A stretch of 64,000 nucleotides of DNA. It comes from Eonycteris spelaea (Eukaryota > Chordata > Mammalia > Chiroptera > Pteropodidae). This document shows, one piece after another, positions 1 through 12,080 of the stretch (the first letter of the stretch is position 1; the number at the start of each line of letters is the position of its first letter). Under the pieces are notes generated by a model. It saw only the letters and a list, made by a program, of their open reading frames with translations, was not told where the DNA came from and did no database searches. The position numbers and the translations under genes are program-made. The stretch covers positions 4,433,001 through 4,497,000 of the forward strand of contig PUFA01000062.1 in the NCBI GenBank assembly GCA_003508835.1, in the 5' to 3' direction.

Positions 1-1009
1 AGTTAGAAGTGGTCAACACACAGGAACTGCTGTCTCGGCTCTGATTGTGAGTGTTATTTCATGTGGATAATTCAGGCACACCAGAGTTGCTTTTTTGGAC
101 TTGCATTAAGTTGATGAAATACACAATGGAAAACTGAATGAAACAAACTGGAAAAAAAAAAAAGACTCTCCCATGTTTTTGAGAATTATATCATGGTTAA
201 GGAGTAGAAATCTTGGCCTCAGAGATCTATGAGTTCATCATCTGACTAAACGTTTTGTGGAGAATATTTCTTCCCACAAACGTTTGCTGCTCAGAGGCTC
301 TTTTTTCCCAGCAGTGCTAGAGAAACAAAGTATAGGGATTCTGAAGCTGGTGAATTATGCTTATCCTGCCTTCTCACAGAAAATAACAAAAATTGGTGCA
401 ACTGGATGGCCCCCTTCAGGATTAAATTTTACTTAGTGGAAAAAAGACTATAGAAGCTCTTTTTTTTTTTTTTGCGTATAGTTTACCGTGTCTAGAGGTA
501 CTATCATAGATTTAAACTGTTTTCCATAGGTAGTTGCATATGACAGCTCTAAAAGTCTTTCTATATGCAAAGTCTAGGACATTTGGAATGTAGTCATTTT
601 CTGAAGTATCTCTATAAATTATGTTTTCATTAATCTTGCCATCAATAGTTTGTTAGTTGTCGTCAGTAGTTAGCTTAAATTCTTTTTTTCATGTGAAAAT
701 GAAAAGCCATACTCTTGTTTTCTTGTGAGTTCATCTGAGCTTAAAGCTCTAATATTTATCTACCTCATTTTCTGGAATTTATGTATACATTTTGTTCATC
801 AGTTTTAAGCACCTAGAGGCTAGAATTATGGAGATAAACGTATAAGATTTTACTTAATGTAGCGAAGTATTACAATTCATTTTGATAAAGCAAAGACATT
901 TTCTGTCACAGAAACATTTTTAGAAGGAATTAACTTATATCAGTTGTAGTTTCTGCTTTCAATGGATAAGCCTGGGGCAGGTGACTTTAAATAATATATT
1001 GTAGAACAT
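1..1009. other. Unique intron, nothing assigned
   Basis: Poly-A (151-163) and poly-T (460-473) runs only. Confidence 0.6.
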
Positions 1010-1225
1010 TTAAGAAACATAAATAAACAAAAATAGAAAATAAATGTCACCATGATTAACACTAACATTTTAGTGCAAATCTTTTTAAAATTCTCTCTTT
1101 CCATCTATCCATCTCTGTTTTTCTTTGTAACAAAAATATGATCATAAGGTTCATACCATATATTTCAGTAATCTGACTTTTTAAAAAATATAGATTGGGC
1201 ATTTTTCCATGTTGTTACTTTCACC
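1010..1225. repeat. Old L1M-like fragment
   Basis: Order ccatgattaacactaacatt / tttgtaacaaaaatatgatc / gggcatttttccatgttgtt matches old L1 sequence loosely. Confidence 0.35.
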
Positions 1226-2435
1226 AAATTGTAAATGGGGGAATTGTTTCTTTACTGTTCCAGCTGACCTGTGAAAAGTCTGGGGAGATGCGTATCACTC
1301 TTTTCAATCAGCCTATTGGTTTCTATCATTCTTAGAAGGAAAAAGAAAACTGGTAGCTTTGAAAGAGCAAAAGAATACACTGAATGATAGATTAAGATGG
1401 TTTCGGTTTGACCGGTGGAATAAAAATGCAATAAATTTCAGGTTATTTTCTTCATAGATTAAACCCTCTGTAGGTAATACTCATCCGTTTGCAGGATTCA
1501 AGGACTATGTTGAGGTGCTTTCAACTGCAAATAGCAAATATACTTAAACATAAAACGTTTAATTATTTCATATAATAATAAGTCTGGTTGGAAGCCTCCT
1601 TGGTTGTTCAGTGGTTTAATAACATCATAGTGATCCAGGTTCAATCTGAGTTTTTGGCTTGCCATCCTTAATATTGTTAGCAGTATTTTCTTCATGGTCA
1701 CAAGAAAGCTGCTATATCACCAAACATCTGTCCTTACTCCAACTTCCCAAGCAGAAGGAAGAGGCAGCTGCAAAGAAACCTTATTTTAGTTTTCTTCTTT
1801 ATCAAGGAGAAGCTTCCAAGCCAACTTACTGTGAGTAAGTTTGAATAAGGATTTGCTCATATTATTGCTGTAACTCATCTCCCTGTGTCACATGCCTCAC
1901 TTCTGGACCATCACTGGCAAAGAGGTTGGGATTGCTTTGCCCATCCTTAGACTACTGATAAAGAGACTGATTGCCTTGAGATGCTTATACTGGTCTTGCT
2001 TTGTCTTTCAGGGACAGGCACATTGTCTGCCAAATAATATCAGGTTAAGTTTTCTGTTAGCAAAGGAGGAGAATTGGGTTGGCTGTTAGGTTATCCTCAA
2101 CTGTGCTAGTATAAGAACATACACTCTGAGAAGAAAGAAAAGGTTTAAGACTGCTATAAAATTCATTTTGTTACTTTTTACATGACTCCCAAACAGAATG
2201 GTCTTATTAAAAAAAAAATGGAAATACCGATTTATGTGTAGTGATGTTAACTGTAAATTACTGTGTAAATTACTATTTAATTTCTGAAGACAGTTCTGAA
2301 TACTGACCTTCTAATGGAAGTGGAAGAATAATACCTAAACAAAGGACACACAAATGATTAAGAAAGAACCATTCTACATATAAGATCCCATAAGATTCCT
2401 AAACTTTGAGCCAACAGTAACAAAGTCTGGGGATC
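1226..2435. other. Unique intron, nothing assigned
   Basis: AT-rich sequence without recognisable repeat or coding signal. Short open frames at 1498-1701 and 1892-2089 look random. Confidence 0.6.
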
Positions 2436-2439
2436 ATTA

Positions 2440-2580
2440 CTACCATAATTCATCTTCTGAACCTCAGTTTCCTCACCTGTAAAATGAGGAAATAATAATA
2501 CTGTGTTGTTGTGTTGATTAAATCAGTTAATGTATGTGAAGTATTCACTAATGCTCTATAAGTTTGTTATGTTATCATCT
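2440..2580 (+). repeat. MIR SINE
   Basis: cctcagtttcctcacctgta aaatgagg and the gttgttgtgttgattaaat phrase are MIR core/3' sequence. Confidence 0.85.
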
Positions 2581-2589
2581 TGATGTTAA

Positions 2590-2720
2590 ATGTGTCAGTA
2601 TTTAACATTTTACAAAGTACATTATCTCATGGTCCCTTCATTTTGACCATGTGAGGTAGGAATTTTCATCCCCATTTAATAGATGAGAACATAATCCTTT
2701 AAGTCCCAGTCATGTATGAG
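2590..2720 (-). repeat. MIR SINE, antisense
   Basis: acattatctcatggtccc, gtgaggtaggaattttcatc and cccatttaatagatgagaac are the reverse MIR core. It lies head to head with the preceding MIR. Confidence 0.75.
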
Positions 2721-3639
2721 CAAAGCAATGATTCTGTTTATCTTTTTAGTTATGAATTTGTCTTTTTAGTTATGAATTTTACTTATGCCATAAGCAGAAA
2801 TTATACATACATGCAATGTACACATTCTGAAATTATATGGTTCATAAGGTCCATTGAAAGTACGAAGAAGGGAAAGGAATGTTTGGTTAATACATAACAG
2901 GTACTCTAGGAGTTAATGACACCCAACAGGAATAATTATGTTCATTCACTGCATTAAATTCTCGGGATTGATTTAGATACATAAGTAGGCCAACTCTAGA
3001 GGAAGAGTAAAAACGGAGATAAAGATCACAGTATATGCTATGACAGGATCCTGTGCTTCCAATATACTCTATGCTTGTGGATTTTGCGTCTGTGACCAGC
3101 AGGTCTAATGGAAGGATAGCAGATCCAGTCTTGTGAATATGTGTTGACACTAGGAATGTTAAGCTCAGTGCAAAAAGGAATCCCACTAGAAAGCTCTCAG
3201 GAAGTCCAATCTGATTCGGCATGACCACAGGCAAAAAGAGGTATTTGAACTTTTAAAATTTACTTTCCATTCATGTTCAAAAGTAATGACATTCATCATT
3301 CTGAAAGCTCTGTATTTAAAATAGCGGAATGGGTTTATATCTGGATATTTTACATCCTTTTTTTTTTTTTAAGTTGCTTTGAAGGCAATGTTATTTCATC
3401 TTATCTTTTGCCAAAGCATCTTGTAGAAGGACCAACCAGCTAGTTAGTCAAGGAAATTTTTTGTAGTTCAAGAAGTTGTTTTAGCAGAGTGCAACCATAG
3501 GTTGGGTGACATGGACTGTTTAAGAACAGGGTAAATGACATTTCGACTGCCTCCTGCAGATCTGAAAATCAGGTAAAGAATTCATCTTCATCAGGTCTAA
3601 TAAAGTTTTAGCTGATTGTCAGGAGTCTTCAGAAACGTT
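2721..3639. other. Unique intron with a 20-bp tandem duplication
   Basis: tctttttagttatgaattt is repeated back to back (2741-2760 and 2761-2780). A 115-codon minus frame (2887-3234) contains a hydrophobic stretch but resembles no family. Confidence 0.6.
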
Positions 3640-4200
3640 TCAGAAATGGATGCTGTGCTCTAGGATTAGAAAAGGTCTGGTTGGGGATATCACTGAGGCA
3701 TTAAGAGAACCTGGAGCAGTTATTGCTGTCCTGGGACTTGCACTCCGAGAGCAAGAAGTCCGTTGGGTCGCATTCTGCCTGCTCATGGGCTTTGACAGCC
3801 TGAGTTCACATTTCACTTTTTGTGTTTATTCACTCTCACGCTTGACTAAATCACGCACAGCAATTTGTGTCGAGGTGGAGAAGTGGCTCCGAGAAGCTGT
3901 GCGAATACACAGATAAGCAGATAAAGATGACATGGTGAGGCTATTATGGTGAGGCGTGGTATCCTTTTTGTACGTCTTTACACAGACCTTAGGTTCACTC
4001 AGCACAGAGTTGCTGATCGGGCGTCACCCGAACACATGCATTGTGAAAAGTCAGCGTGGCTCCGAGTATTGCTTTTCCTGAGACCAGAGGAAAAGCAGGT
4101 TTGGGGAGTGTTGTTGGTGGTCATGTGTTCCCCTGCGCTATGTGGCATACGACTCAGATAAAAACTTCCTATATTTCAGGGGACATATGTCCACTGTTTT
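3640..4200. promoter_or_regulatory. CpG-bearing unique patch, candidate regulatory element
   Basis: About 17 CpG fall within 3740-4150, in an otherwise CpG-poor intron. The 11-mer gtggctccgag occurs at 3883-3893 and 4056-4066. No repeat family seen. Retained CpG suggests constraint or youth. Function not shown. Confidence 0.3.
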
Positions 4201-4313
4201 CAACCAGTAACAAGTATGGATTATATTCTAGATGGCTCTTGCGTCCCAGGTTCTCACTCGTCACCTGGATAAATTAGTGCTGCGTACCTCTAATCCAGGT
4301 TTCTTGTAGGAGG

Positions 4314-4955
4314 TACAATTCATTCCCATTACTTGCAGTAATGTTATATAAAGTCAGTGGGAACATGGAATTAGCAAATTCTGAACCATTGCTCCCAGGT
4401 GAAATATAGGGTTAAGTTCTTAAGGAAGCCTCGGGTCACAACATTTTTGTCAGTCAACTGATCAACACGCAACTTTGTTTTATGTGTGTTTCTGTTTAAA
4501 GACACCTTATTGAATATGTATTGTTGATTCATCAGCCTTGAACCCAAAGCCAATAGCATTCTACTCTTGCCCGAACAAAGCTTATCTGACACATGTATTT
4601 CTCCGTAAGGCAAATCACAGCCTTCTTGTGCTTAGGAGCACTAGACAGCATTTCAGCATTGAGGACATTTTAAACACGATCACCAATAAAAGCACAAAAA
4701 TGCAAAATATGTGGCACTAAATAGACTTAAAAAAAGACATCGTTGTAGTATGAGAATTGAAACAAGAAGGAAGAACATTGTCTTATTTGACCTCATCTGA
4801 GAAACGTGGTCACCGGGCAACTCAAATGAGTTACCACTCTGTCCTAGACCACAGATGGTGTGATGAAAGTGCTGTGAGTAGTATAGATTTTGTGGTGAAA
4901 AATAACGAAATAACGTTTTAATGGGTGGGTTAATTTGCAATAATGAGGATCAACT
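4314..4955 (+). mobile_element. Non-autonomous Tigger-like DNA transposon, copy A (uninterrupted)
   Basis: Aligns over its whole length with 7508-8358. Shared blocks include tataaagtca, gacacctta, gcttatctgacaca and gcacaaaaatgc. The right end reads aatgaggatcaactt, the weakened inverted repeat of the left end. At 4519-4521 the sequence runs straight from atatgta into ttgttgattc, where copy B carries an insertion. I recall the family as pogo/Tigger-related but do not assign a name. Confidence 0.75.
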
Positions 4956-4965
4956 TTCAGTTGTA

Positions 4966-5384
4966 GGAAGCAACACCCAAAGTCCAGCACTTTGTACTTA
5001 TTTTTCGGGTAACCCTAATTTGTAAGGGAGCACTCAACTATGCTTAGTAGTGAAAATACTTTTTCACAGAATCCTAAGAAGGCAAGTTTCTCTTCATATA
5101 GACAACTGGTCTTTTCAAATTCACATCACGAAGCAGGCCTTTAGAACTAGAGATTTAAATTTTTTATCAAAGGAGATAAGAATTAAATTAAAAAAAAAAA
5201 TCGTGGTTTCCCAAGGGAGAATCCAGACAGCATTGGGGGGAAGGGTGGATAATTGCAAATACACATATGCACATACATAAACACAGTGATCCTTTGCCAT
5301 TGCATTTATGAAGATGGAAGGTGATCGAAGTGTGTTTGCTGGAAATTTTAAGTAATGCTTTATAGAATTCTACCGACTATTTAA
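4966..5384. other. Unique intron, nothing assigned
   Basis: No repeat or gene signal. Confidence 0.6.
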
Positions 5385-5615
5385 TAAGGATATTATTGAG
5401 AGCCTACCCTCGGCACACAAAAGGTTTCATTTCATGAAACTTAACTCGCTTTAACTCTGTTTTGCGAAATAGGTTTTGTGAGGACATGTTGTGCAGCTTA
5501 GGAACCTCAGGGGCAGAGAGGATAAGCAATTTGCCAAAAGTTATTCAGCTGGTAACCAGTAGAGATGGACTTCAAACCCAGACAGGCCAGGTCACCTACT
5601 GTGCTGTACTCCCTT
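5385..5615 (-). repeat. MIR SINE, antisense
   Basis: gagaggataagcaatttgcc, agctggtaaccagtagagat and ttcaaacccagacaggccag are MIR in reverse. Confidence 0.8.
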
Positions 5616-6410
5616 TCCCACTTTGACCTATGACCTCAGCACATTATGGGAAAATCACAGAAACGCTTTTCAAAGAGAGTATTTTAAAAGGTAGAGATGG
5701 TGGGAGAATGGGTTTTATTTTGTCAAGGAAGACCCAAATCAACAGAAACACACTGTACAAAATAACAATTTTTAAAAAGTTCTGATGGTATCTTTTGAAT
5801 TGGACTCTTATTCTAATACTTTATAGCAATATAATCCTCACGTAACAAGCTAAAAACAGCTGGAAATTGCTGGCTCACTCTTAAAGAGTTAAAATTTTTT
5901 TCTTTGAGTAATCCTTTAATGTTTGTTTATATTCTGGGCTCATTTCATAATATATGAAGGTAAAATTTCTACTAAAATATTAATCTTAACTAATAAACAG
6001 TCCTCAGCTAGTTCTTCCTATTGGAATCAAGCACTAAATCTAGAATTTGTATCAGAAATACGAGAACTTCCTTAATTGACCTGACACTGATCAACACCTA
6101 CAGGTCTAACAAGTTTTATTCAAGCCCTGAGAACAGCCTTAAACGTTGAGGTAGGCATTTTGTTTTTATGCCTCTAAAAAAAATAAATGTGTGATGTATG
6201 TTAGCTACTTGTATGTTCTTAACAAAGATCAATTAAAGTCAAGATTCGTTGGAAAGATCTTTTTCTCCTCACCCCCTCCCCCGAAGAACCATTACCCTCC
6301 CCCCAAACCTTTATATATCCATTTACATTATATTACTGAAGAATATATCTTGACAGAAAATGTACATCGCGTATATGGCCTATAAAACAGCATGACCAAT
6401 TTGTAAAACG
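5616..6410. other. Unique AT-rich intron
   Basis: A C-rich patch (6268-6306) precedes the 46-bp tandem repeat. Nothing else assigned. Confidence 0.55.
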
Positions 6411-6547
6411 TGCTACAAAGCAGCGGGAGTTGCTATGGTTGCAGGTAGTTACATTGTGTTACAAAGGCGGGAGTTGCTATGGGTTACCAGCAGTTACAAA
6501 GTGTTACAAAGCATGGGCGCTGCTAGGGGGTACAAACAGTTACATTA
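6411..6547 (+). repeat. Three-copy 46-bp tandem repeat
   Basis: Units 6411-6456, 6457-6501 and 6502-6547 all start tgytacaaag, hold a gggagttgctatgg-like core and end agttacatt/agttacaaag. Unit length 45-46 bp. The units are clearly alike but not identical. Confidence 0.85.
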
Positions 6548-7329
6548 GATGCTTAAAACAAAAGGGAAGGTGAGTCATTAGTCAATTTCAAGTACAGTCC
6601 ATGCAGCAAGCATATTTACAGAAACAAAAAGAGCTGATTAGCCTTTTGGATGAAAATTCCTCTTCAGTAGAATCAGTAGAGTAGACTTTGTTATGCCAAA
6701 CGTGTTTTGGGTACCCTAAAATATATTATTAATATGATGTAAATTGAGAGTCTGCGTTTTTCTATATCATTGCAATTCCAGTGGTTAAGCATTCATTGGT
6801 GTGGAGTTTTCATCTTAAAAACGCCAAATACACTCCTGCTAAAAGCAGAAGCATGGCAAGTCTTCAATGAAGGGGCCAGCACCTCTCTCAACCTCCCAGG
6901 AGCTGCTTTGATGAACTAAGGTGATTAACAATAGAAATATGATATGTTAAATGAGGTGGGAAAATTGCCAATGGATGGATGTTTCCTTAACCAAAATATG
7001 ACTCAAATTGTCGTTAGTCCAGAGTCGAGATAGAAGAATTTTAGGATCTTCTCTGTTTTGTAGTTGCAGGAAAGAGATAGGAAGGAAATTGACAAAAGAC
7101 TTTCTGGGGGGAAAACCATCCAAAATATCTATATTCAGCAACATGTCCATTAATAGTGACTGGAATTAGCTATATTAAAGTTTTACTGAGTCTAACTAAA
7201 ACTTAGAAAGAATTTTGGTATTCAGTTGCCTATTATCTTTATAATTCTATTGTGGATAGTCTGTAAAAGCATTTGTTCAACATTCTACTGTTAACATTCT
7301 TTTAGTTTATTTCCTTAACTTTTATTTTT
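6548..7329. other. Unique intron, nothing assigned
   Basis: No recognisable repeat or exon. Confidence 0.6.
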
Positions 7330-7507
7330 TATAAATAATTAAAGATAGGAATGGTATAAAATTAGAAATGTACAAAGGTATACATACATTAAAAGGGTAT
7401 TCAGTGAGAAGGACTGTACCCCTTTCAAAGCCGCAGTATCCCTCCCTGTGGATAACCAGTGTATTCTTAAACAGATGTTCAATGTACATAAACACAATTA
7501 CAAAATG
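7330..7507. repeat. L1M-like fragment, left part (split by copy B)
   Basis: Resembles the old mammalian L1 3' region. The same unit continues at 8359-8720 after the transposon. Orientation not assigned. Confidence 0.45.
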
Positions 7508-8358
7508 CAGTTGATTCTCAATATTCATGGTAGGTGTGTTCTATAAAGTCACCACAAACACTGAATTAGCACATACTGAATCATTGCACTTAGGAGAAAT
7601 AAAGGATTGGGTTCCAAAGAGCCTCCAGTCACAGATTTTTTGACAACTGATCAAAACATTACCTTGCTTTATGTGCATATCTGTTTGAAGACACCTTAGA
7701 TAATATATAGTTGGCCCTTGAGCAATACAGAAGTAGATATAAGTCTACTTCTACATGGGTTTTTGACTGCATTTCGACTGAACCACAGGGTTGGCAGGGT
7801 TCACTCCAGCGCTGGGCATCCTCGAAATCAGAAGGCTGACTGTGGTTAAATGCTATTTTCGTGTCAGCTGGAAGTGGTCGCCCCTAACCTACATTGTTCA
7901 AGGGTCAGCTGCATATTGTTCATTTGTTAATATTGAACTCACAGCCATTGGCACTGGCACTCAGGCTGGAATGAAGCTTATCTAACACACGAAGTTTCTA
8001 CATAAAGCACATCACAGCCTTTGCTTAGGAACATAGACAGCATTTCAGCACCCAGGTCATTTTACACAGCAAACATCACTAGAAAAAGCACAAAAATGCC
8101 AAAGACATGGCACTAAATAAGATCTGAAAGGACACTTCTTTATAGTGTGAGCTCAAACAAGAGGACAAAGAGACCATCTGATCTCAGCTGGGCATCATAA
8201 ACACAAGTGTATCGTGACGACTCAAATTTTTGTCACTGTGTCCATGTCTGTAAACGAACAGTGGAATTGCTCCAAGTATGATTTTTGGGGTTATAAATAA
8301 ATTTTGGTGAGTAGAAACTTGTAAAATGGATGTTGAAAAATAAAATGAGGATCGACTA
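7508..8358 (+). mobile_element. Non-autonomous Tigger-like DNA transposon, copy B (interrupted)
   Basis: The left terminus cagttgattctcaatatt and the right terminus aatgaggatcgacta form imperfect inverted repeats. Removing the 204-bp insertion at 7708-7911 leaves about 647 bp, matching the 642 bp of copy A. It sits inside L1-like sequence that resumes at 8359. Confidence 0.78.
7708..7911. mobile_element. MER2/Tigger-type short DNA transposon nested in copy B
   Basis: The ends tagttggcccttgagcaa and ttgttcaagggtcagctg are inverted repeats matching at about 14 of 18 positions and resemble the CAGTTGACCCTTGAACAA terminus of MER2/Tigger elements. TA bases flank both sides. Copy A shows the empty site. 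The 200-bp size means only terminal parts remain. Confidence 0.8.
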
Positions 8359-8720
8359 TATATTTTATATCTACAATTTTAACAACAAGAATGAATAGAT
8401 ACAATACATAATGCTCTGTATCTTGATTCCTTCACTTAATGCTACATCTTAAACATTTTATACAGACATGTCATTTCAGTAAAAAAGGGGCTTCTGCATC
8501 ATTATATCATTGTTGAGGCTGCATATTAGTCATTACTTGCACTTTATGTTGTTTCCAATTCTTTATTATTGGAGATACTGGATATGATATCTATGTAGGA
8601 TATACATGGATCAAATTGCACTAGAAATGTTGATACTTTCTAGTTCCCCTCCATGATGTCTGTACACTATACACCTCTACCACCATTATAAGAGTGGATA
8701 GTATTCTTTCATATAGCAGC
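8359..8720. repeat. L1M-like fragment, right part
   Basis: Contains the cttgattccttcacttaatg / gcatattagtca / ttgtttccaattctttatta phrase order typical of old L1 3' regions. It continues the block interrupted at 7508. Confidence 0.45.
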
Positions 8721-9209
8721 ATCCTTTGCTGGTTGTACTGGATAATGACTTGAACTCCGTTTTAATACCTATTTATTATGTCAGAGCAACCCTCTTATTA
8801 ATAAGATACAAAAATCTACTGGATCGACAGGCCGCTGTTATAACCTTAAAGGAGTCGGTGTGTGAGATAGTCACTTTCCTTCCCTCTTTTTACCTATTTC
8901 CTAACTTATTTTTATTTTATTTTATTTTTTTGGTACACAACTATACTCTTTCACATGAAGCAATTTGTCAGTTCCCTTTCCAGTTAAACTTTGTACAAAA
9001 ACAGTGTGTTTCAAAACTCAACACACATTGTAGCAACATACGGGCAACATGCATGTTTTCGGTATTTTGTTGTTGCACCAGGCTGGAGAGATAATTTGAA
9101 TTAAAAATAGCTGAAGCTTTACTTCCATGAAGTTTGTGGCTCAAACCTTATAAAATGGCACAGTTGTGCAAATCAAGATTAATTAATACGATACCAATTT
9201 AATACCTGC
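8721..9209. other. Unique intron, nothing assigned
   Basis: A 122-codon frame (8726-9094) is T-rich and hydrophobic, with no family resemblance. Taken as chance. Confidence 0.55.
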
Positions 9210-9560
9210 CTTCATGAAGTTTCCATTTTAGTAGCTTGAGATAGACCAGAAACAAATTAACCAAAGAGTCTGCATTTGTCATTTAAATATATATAGTAGA
9301 TCAGATAATATGTGCTATGGAGAAAAGCAAAGCAGGAAAGCGTGGGTCGAGTTGGGGGCAGCTGGAATGTATGGTTTTGCAGGATGTCACGAAAGATAAC
9401 ATCTGAGCAAAGAGTACAAGATAGGGTGAACTGTACAGGTTTTTAAAATGCCAGGCTGAAGAAAAGGCCTGTGAAGGAGCATGTGTGATAAAGGGCCAGG
9501 GTGGCAGGAGCTGATGAGTGAGGGGGAAAAGTAGGAGGAAAAGATGCTCAGTAAAGAGTT
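9210..9560. repeat. Old interspersed repeat, family not named (copy 1)
   Basis: aatatgtgctatggagaaaa gcaaagcaggaaag ... catctgagcaaagag ... ggcctgtgaagg is a recurrent mammalian repeat theme. A second block of the same kind may be at 36620-37010. Confidence 0.4.
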
Positions 9561-9659
9561 AAGAAGGAGCTAGATAAACATTTAATCAGTATCAGTGTAT
9601 TGAGAGTATAGGATAGGCAGTCAAATATAGTATTGGTGAGGCGTTCAACGGCTACAGTT

Positions 9660-10380
9660 TTGGAGAAATGTAAGCAATATCTGTCAAAACTTTTCAATGT
9701 GCTTAGGTTTTACCCAGGACTGGGATCACCCTCCTTGCCTGTGTGTAGTGAAAGGCGCAGGTGCAACACTGTTTGCAACATTGTTTATAATAGCAAATAA
9801 TTAAAAGCAATCTAAACGACTTCTAATGTAATAAAGTATGGTGCATTGAAGCGGTGGAACACTAACTATGTAAATACAGAAGGAATAAGGTCAAGCTCTT
9901 GGTGCTGTTATGGGAAGATCCACAAGACACATAGTTAAAAGTGGTAAAAATCATGGCATTCAATGAGAGAGAGTGTGTGGAACAAGGGATAAAGAGACCC
10001 TCCTGTGTTTAAATTTTTTGTTTCCTTTAGGTGCCAATTTCTCCAATGTTAAAAGAGTTCTTACAAATCAATAACAAAAAAATAACTCAGTAATAAGGTA
10101 GATAAAAGGAATAAGCAGAAAGTTCATAACAAAGGACATGTTTCTTCGCCATTTCTTTCAGGAAATACATGGGAAAAATGCTTAAATGTACTGATAACTT
10201 AAGAAATGAAAGAATATAGCAATGGATACCACTTTTGTCTTTTCGATTAATGAGACATTAAAATTTTTGAGCCATCTTAGTGCTAGAGAGTGTGGAAAAA
10301 TAATGTTGATGAAAGTATAAATCCCTGTACTTTTGGGAGTCATTTTGAGGGTAATTTTGCATTTCTCTATTAGCTATTAA
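9660..10380 (+). repeat. Old L1M fragments
   Basis: 9660-9960 has the phrase series agcaatatctgtcaaaactt, taatagcaaataattaaaag and gaagatccacaagacacata of L1M 3' ORF2/UTR. 10040-10380 resembles an earlier part of the same consensus. Order is scrambled and divergence high. Confidence 0.5.
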
Positions 10381-11889
10381 AAAGACTGAGGTATAATCTT
10401 GTGCTGATGTGAAAAGATCTAAAATTGTCGTAAGTGAAATCTCACTAATTTAAATTGGAAAAACATTTATTTTACTTCATATGCTTAAGCAAATAACTTG
10501 ACAATAAAAGATTTTGTCTGTCTTGTTCCCCTGGATATGCCCTGGTGTGTTAGCACAAAGTAGGTACCCCATAAAGTTTGTAGACTAACAAATAAAGGAA
10601 AGTAATATTTAATAAAATGCCCAATATTCCAGTACTACCATCATTCTGTCACATGCATTATTGTTTCAGTTTTACCAGTAAAGGAAAGGAAAAAATGTGC
10701 GAATCTCAAAGTTAAGTCTAGAAGTGATTAGAATAGTAAAGCAACAGTGCAAAAGTGAGTTGAGTGTTAGAACTGAGGCTAAGAATTTGTGAGTCATGAC
10801 TATTTGTTTAACTTAATGTCTTACCCAACTTCTTGGTTGCTAATTGGAGAATTGCTACTACATTTTCTCCTGGTTCTTGAGGGATAGTGCCCCTGGAATA
10901 CAGAAAAATGTTAATGAGAGTGGAGTTTTTCTTCCTCAGAGCTGTGCTCCTGTTTCAGTAAACAGTCCATAATTAGAGGAAATTTATATGTTGATCTTAT
11001 AGGTGGCACAATGTAAATGAAATCGTGATTGGTTTAAAATTTTTGTGGTATTCAAAATGAGGTTAATTAAATTATGGACCACCTATACAACTACATCATT
11101 TCGGTGAAGATGGATGTATATGTACTGACATGGAAAGATGCACCCTTCTATAATACGAAGTAAATTTAGAATATATACTGTGATTGGATATATATACTTG
11201 TGATTTTCCCAAGTAATACATATGTTACTAAATGCACCCAATCATAAATAAGTGCAAGAAAATAATGTAATGATTTTCATAAACTGTGTATTAAAGCATA
11301 ATTAACTGCCTTGGCAAACTTGGTTTTCCGTGTACTCCATCCATGAACTTTGGTTTACCTTTGTGTTTATATATAAAGTAACTGAATATTCATTCAATTA
11401 CTATTTAAATGTATTTGTTTGAACCTTTCTGTTCCTAGGAAAGGATTTGTGATTAGATATCAAAATATTAAGCTCTGATCTCTAGTTCACTTTTCACGAA
11501 TATATATTTGCTACATCTTTTCCTTTTAAAAATTTATTTTAACAGTGAGACAAGGTGCCATTTAGGCTAATTCAACACATATAACTCCATCAAGCTGTTT
11601 TTATATCTTCCATAGCAGATGTATAATTCTTCAAGGTAACTGGTACTCAGGAAATGTCTATTGAATTACTGTTGGTTTTCTTCTTAAAGGAAGATAAATT
11701 ATCTTTAAGAAATATTTTATAGATTATGTTGGCACTATCCTTTCTCCTATCCCAAATACTATGTAATATTATTTGGCATCTGCTGAAAGTAGAAGTACCA
11801 GGTACCGGTGCTTCCCATTGTATATACAAACTGTTTTCCCATTATGCTTCCTTTAGTGATAACATGAGGAGGGAACAAGTGAAGTGTAC
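10381..11889. other. AT-rich intron, possibly more decayed L1
   Basis: The gtatatgtactgacatggaa phrase at about 11113 recalls L1M. The rest is unassigned. Confidence 0.45.
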
Positions 11890-12080
11890 TAAGTGCCTCT
11901 CATGTGCTTAAAATGCGTTACTCATTTACTTCTGAGAGTAACGCTGCAGGGCCAGTATTATCTTCATGGTGTAGATGAGGAAGCTAAGGCTCCATCACAG
12001 AATTAGTAGCTGTCAGAAGGGTAGGGTTTGGACTCAGAGCTCTCTTGCTGAGAAGCCCTTGTCTTTTCTTCCATCACAGT
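11890..12080 (-). repeat. MIR SINE, antisense
   Basis: gtgtagatgaggaagctaag and the pattern attagtagctgtcagaaggg ... ggactcagagctc match reverse MIR. Confidence 0.8.

Noticed and set aside
2887..3234. 115-codon minus-strand frame with a hydrophobic segment
   Set aside because: No recognised family, no promoter or splice signals; hydrophobicity follows from T-rich codons.
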